Source: a virus
Virus record (IMG/VR): IMGVR_UViG_3300033141_004895
Span: 1-46,659 of that record
Direction: 5' to 3' (one strand)
DNA length: 46,659 nt
Shown here: in pieces, positions 46,546 through 46,659 of the stretch
Layout of the letters: the number at the start of each line of letters is the position of its first letter
How positions within the stretch are numbered: position 1 is the stretch's first letter
Made by a program: the position numbers and the translations under genes
Notes under the pieces: model-generated
Told to the model about the DNA's origin: nothing
The model's database searches: none
What the model saw: the letters and a program-made list of their open reading frames with translations, nothing else

Positions 46546-46659
46546 AAACCTAAAGGGGGAGGAGGCATTGTCCTCTTCCCCCTTTTGAGGAGGGCGTTGC
46601 TATGCCAAGGGACGAGCTGTACGAGAGCACTCAGGGCGAAGGCAGTCTCACGGCAGTAG
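46546..46659. repeat. 114-bp terminal direct repeat, right copy
   Basis: Identical to 1-114. Includes the terminator hairpin (46552-46586). See the left copy for interpretation. Confidence 0.97.
46602..46659 (+). CDS. Partial second copy of the gene at 57
   Basis: First 19 codons of the virion beta-sandwich protein gene, cut by the window end. On a circular genome it is the same gene as 57-404, not a true duplicate. Confidence 0.9.
   Translation, partial: MPRDELYESTQGEGSLTAV

Noticed and set aside
1-46659. Temperate phage or prophage
   Set aside because: No integrase, excisionase, partition gene or CI-type repressor was recognised; the small RHH protein alone is not enough.

Overview
The window reads as a nearly complete genome of a tailed double-stranded DNA phage with podovirus-like (short-tailed) gene content. 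The first 114 bases recur exactly at the end (1-114 = 46546-46659). The sequence therefore closes into a circle of 46,545 bp, or the molecule has short direct terminal repeats. Ribosome binding sites are strong and bacterial (AAGGAGGTG type), starts include GTG and TTG, and sigma70-like promoters are present, so the host should be a bacterium. Very heavy AGG/AGA arginine use, purine-rich coding strands and many Glu/Lys/Arg-rich proteins suggest a thermophilic host; that is inference. I see no integrase, lysogeny repressor, CRISPR array or rRNA.

Layout on the circle. (1) 34.3-35.0 kb is a divergent non-coding control region with palindromes and a tandem repeat. A leftward operon of eight small genes (34336 to 32466) leaves it and ends at a strong terminator. 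(2) 35.0-46.5 kb is rightward packaging and head: a putative small terminase, terminase large subunit, a portal protein interrupted by a LAGLIDADG intein, a run of tiny very basic proteins, a structured leader, scaffold, major capsid protein and head decoration proteins. (3) 0.06-7.8 kb is connector and tail: three adaptor-like proteins (one split over two frames), a large tail-nozzle-like protein with an inserted repeat domain, and a fibre with a C1q-like tip. (4) 7.8-12.6 kb is lysis and accessory: small membrane proteins, a 3-TM holin, a T4-type lysozyme, an exported ClpP-like protease, a metallophosphatase and a thioredoxin-fold protein. (5) 13.1-19.1 kb encodes four large internal virion (ejection) proteins.

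(6) 19.1-32.4 kb is the early region, opened by a consensus-like promoter at 19138. It carries a recombination and replication kit without any recognisable polymerase or primase: a Cas4/RecB-like nuclease, a Sak4-like ATPase, an SSB-like protein, an ERCC4 nuclease, an XPD/DinG helicase with an iron-sulphur cluster, a sigma-region-4-like regulator and a DNA methyltransferase. Many small zinc-ribbon proteins lie among them. Replication probably uses host polymerase, possibly started from recombination intermediates.

The most unusual elements are a 224-nt RNA gene with intact tRNA-Leu-like acceptor, D and T arms whose anticodon arm is replaced by a large structured insert (22383-22607); a short vestigial copy of the ERCC4 nuclease N-terminus beside it; a 154-bp AT-rich nested inverted repeat (24241-24394) that could be an origin; paired promoter/hairpin elements; and the cluster of polybasic miniproteins.
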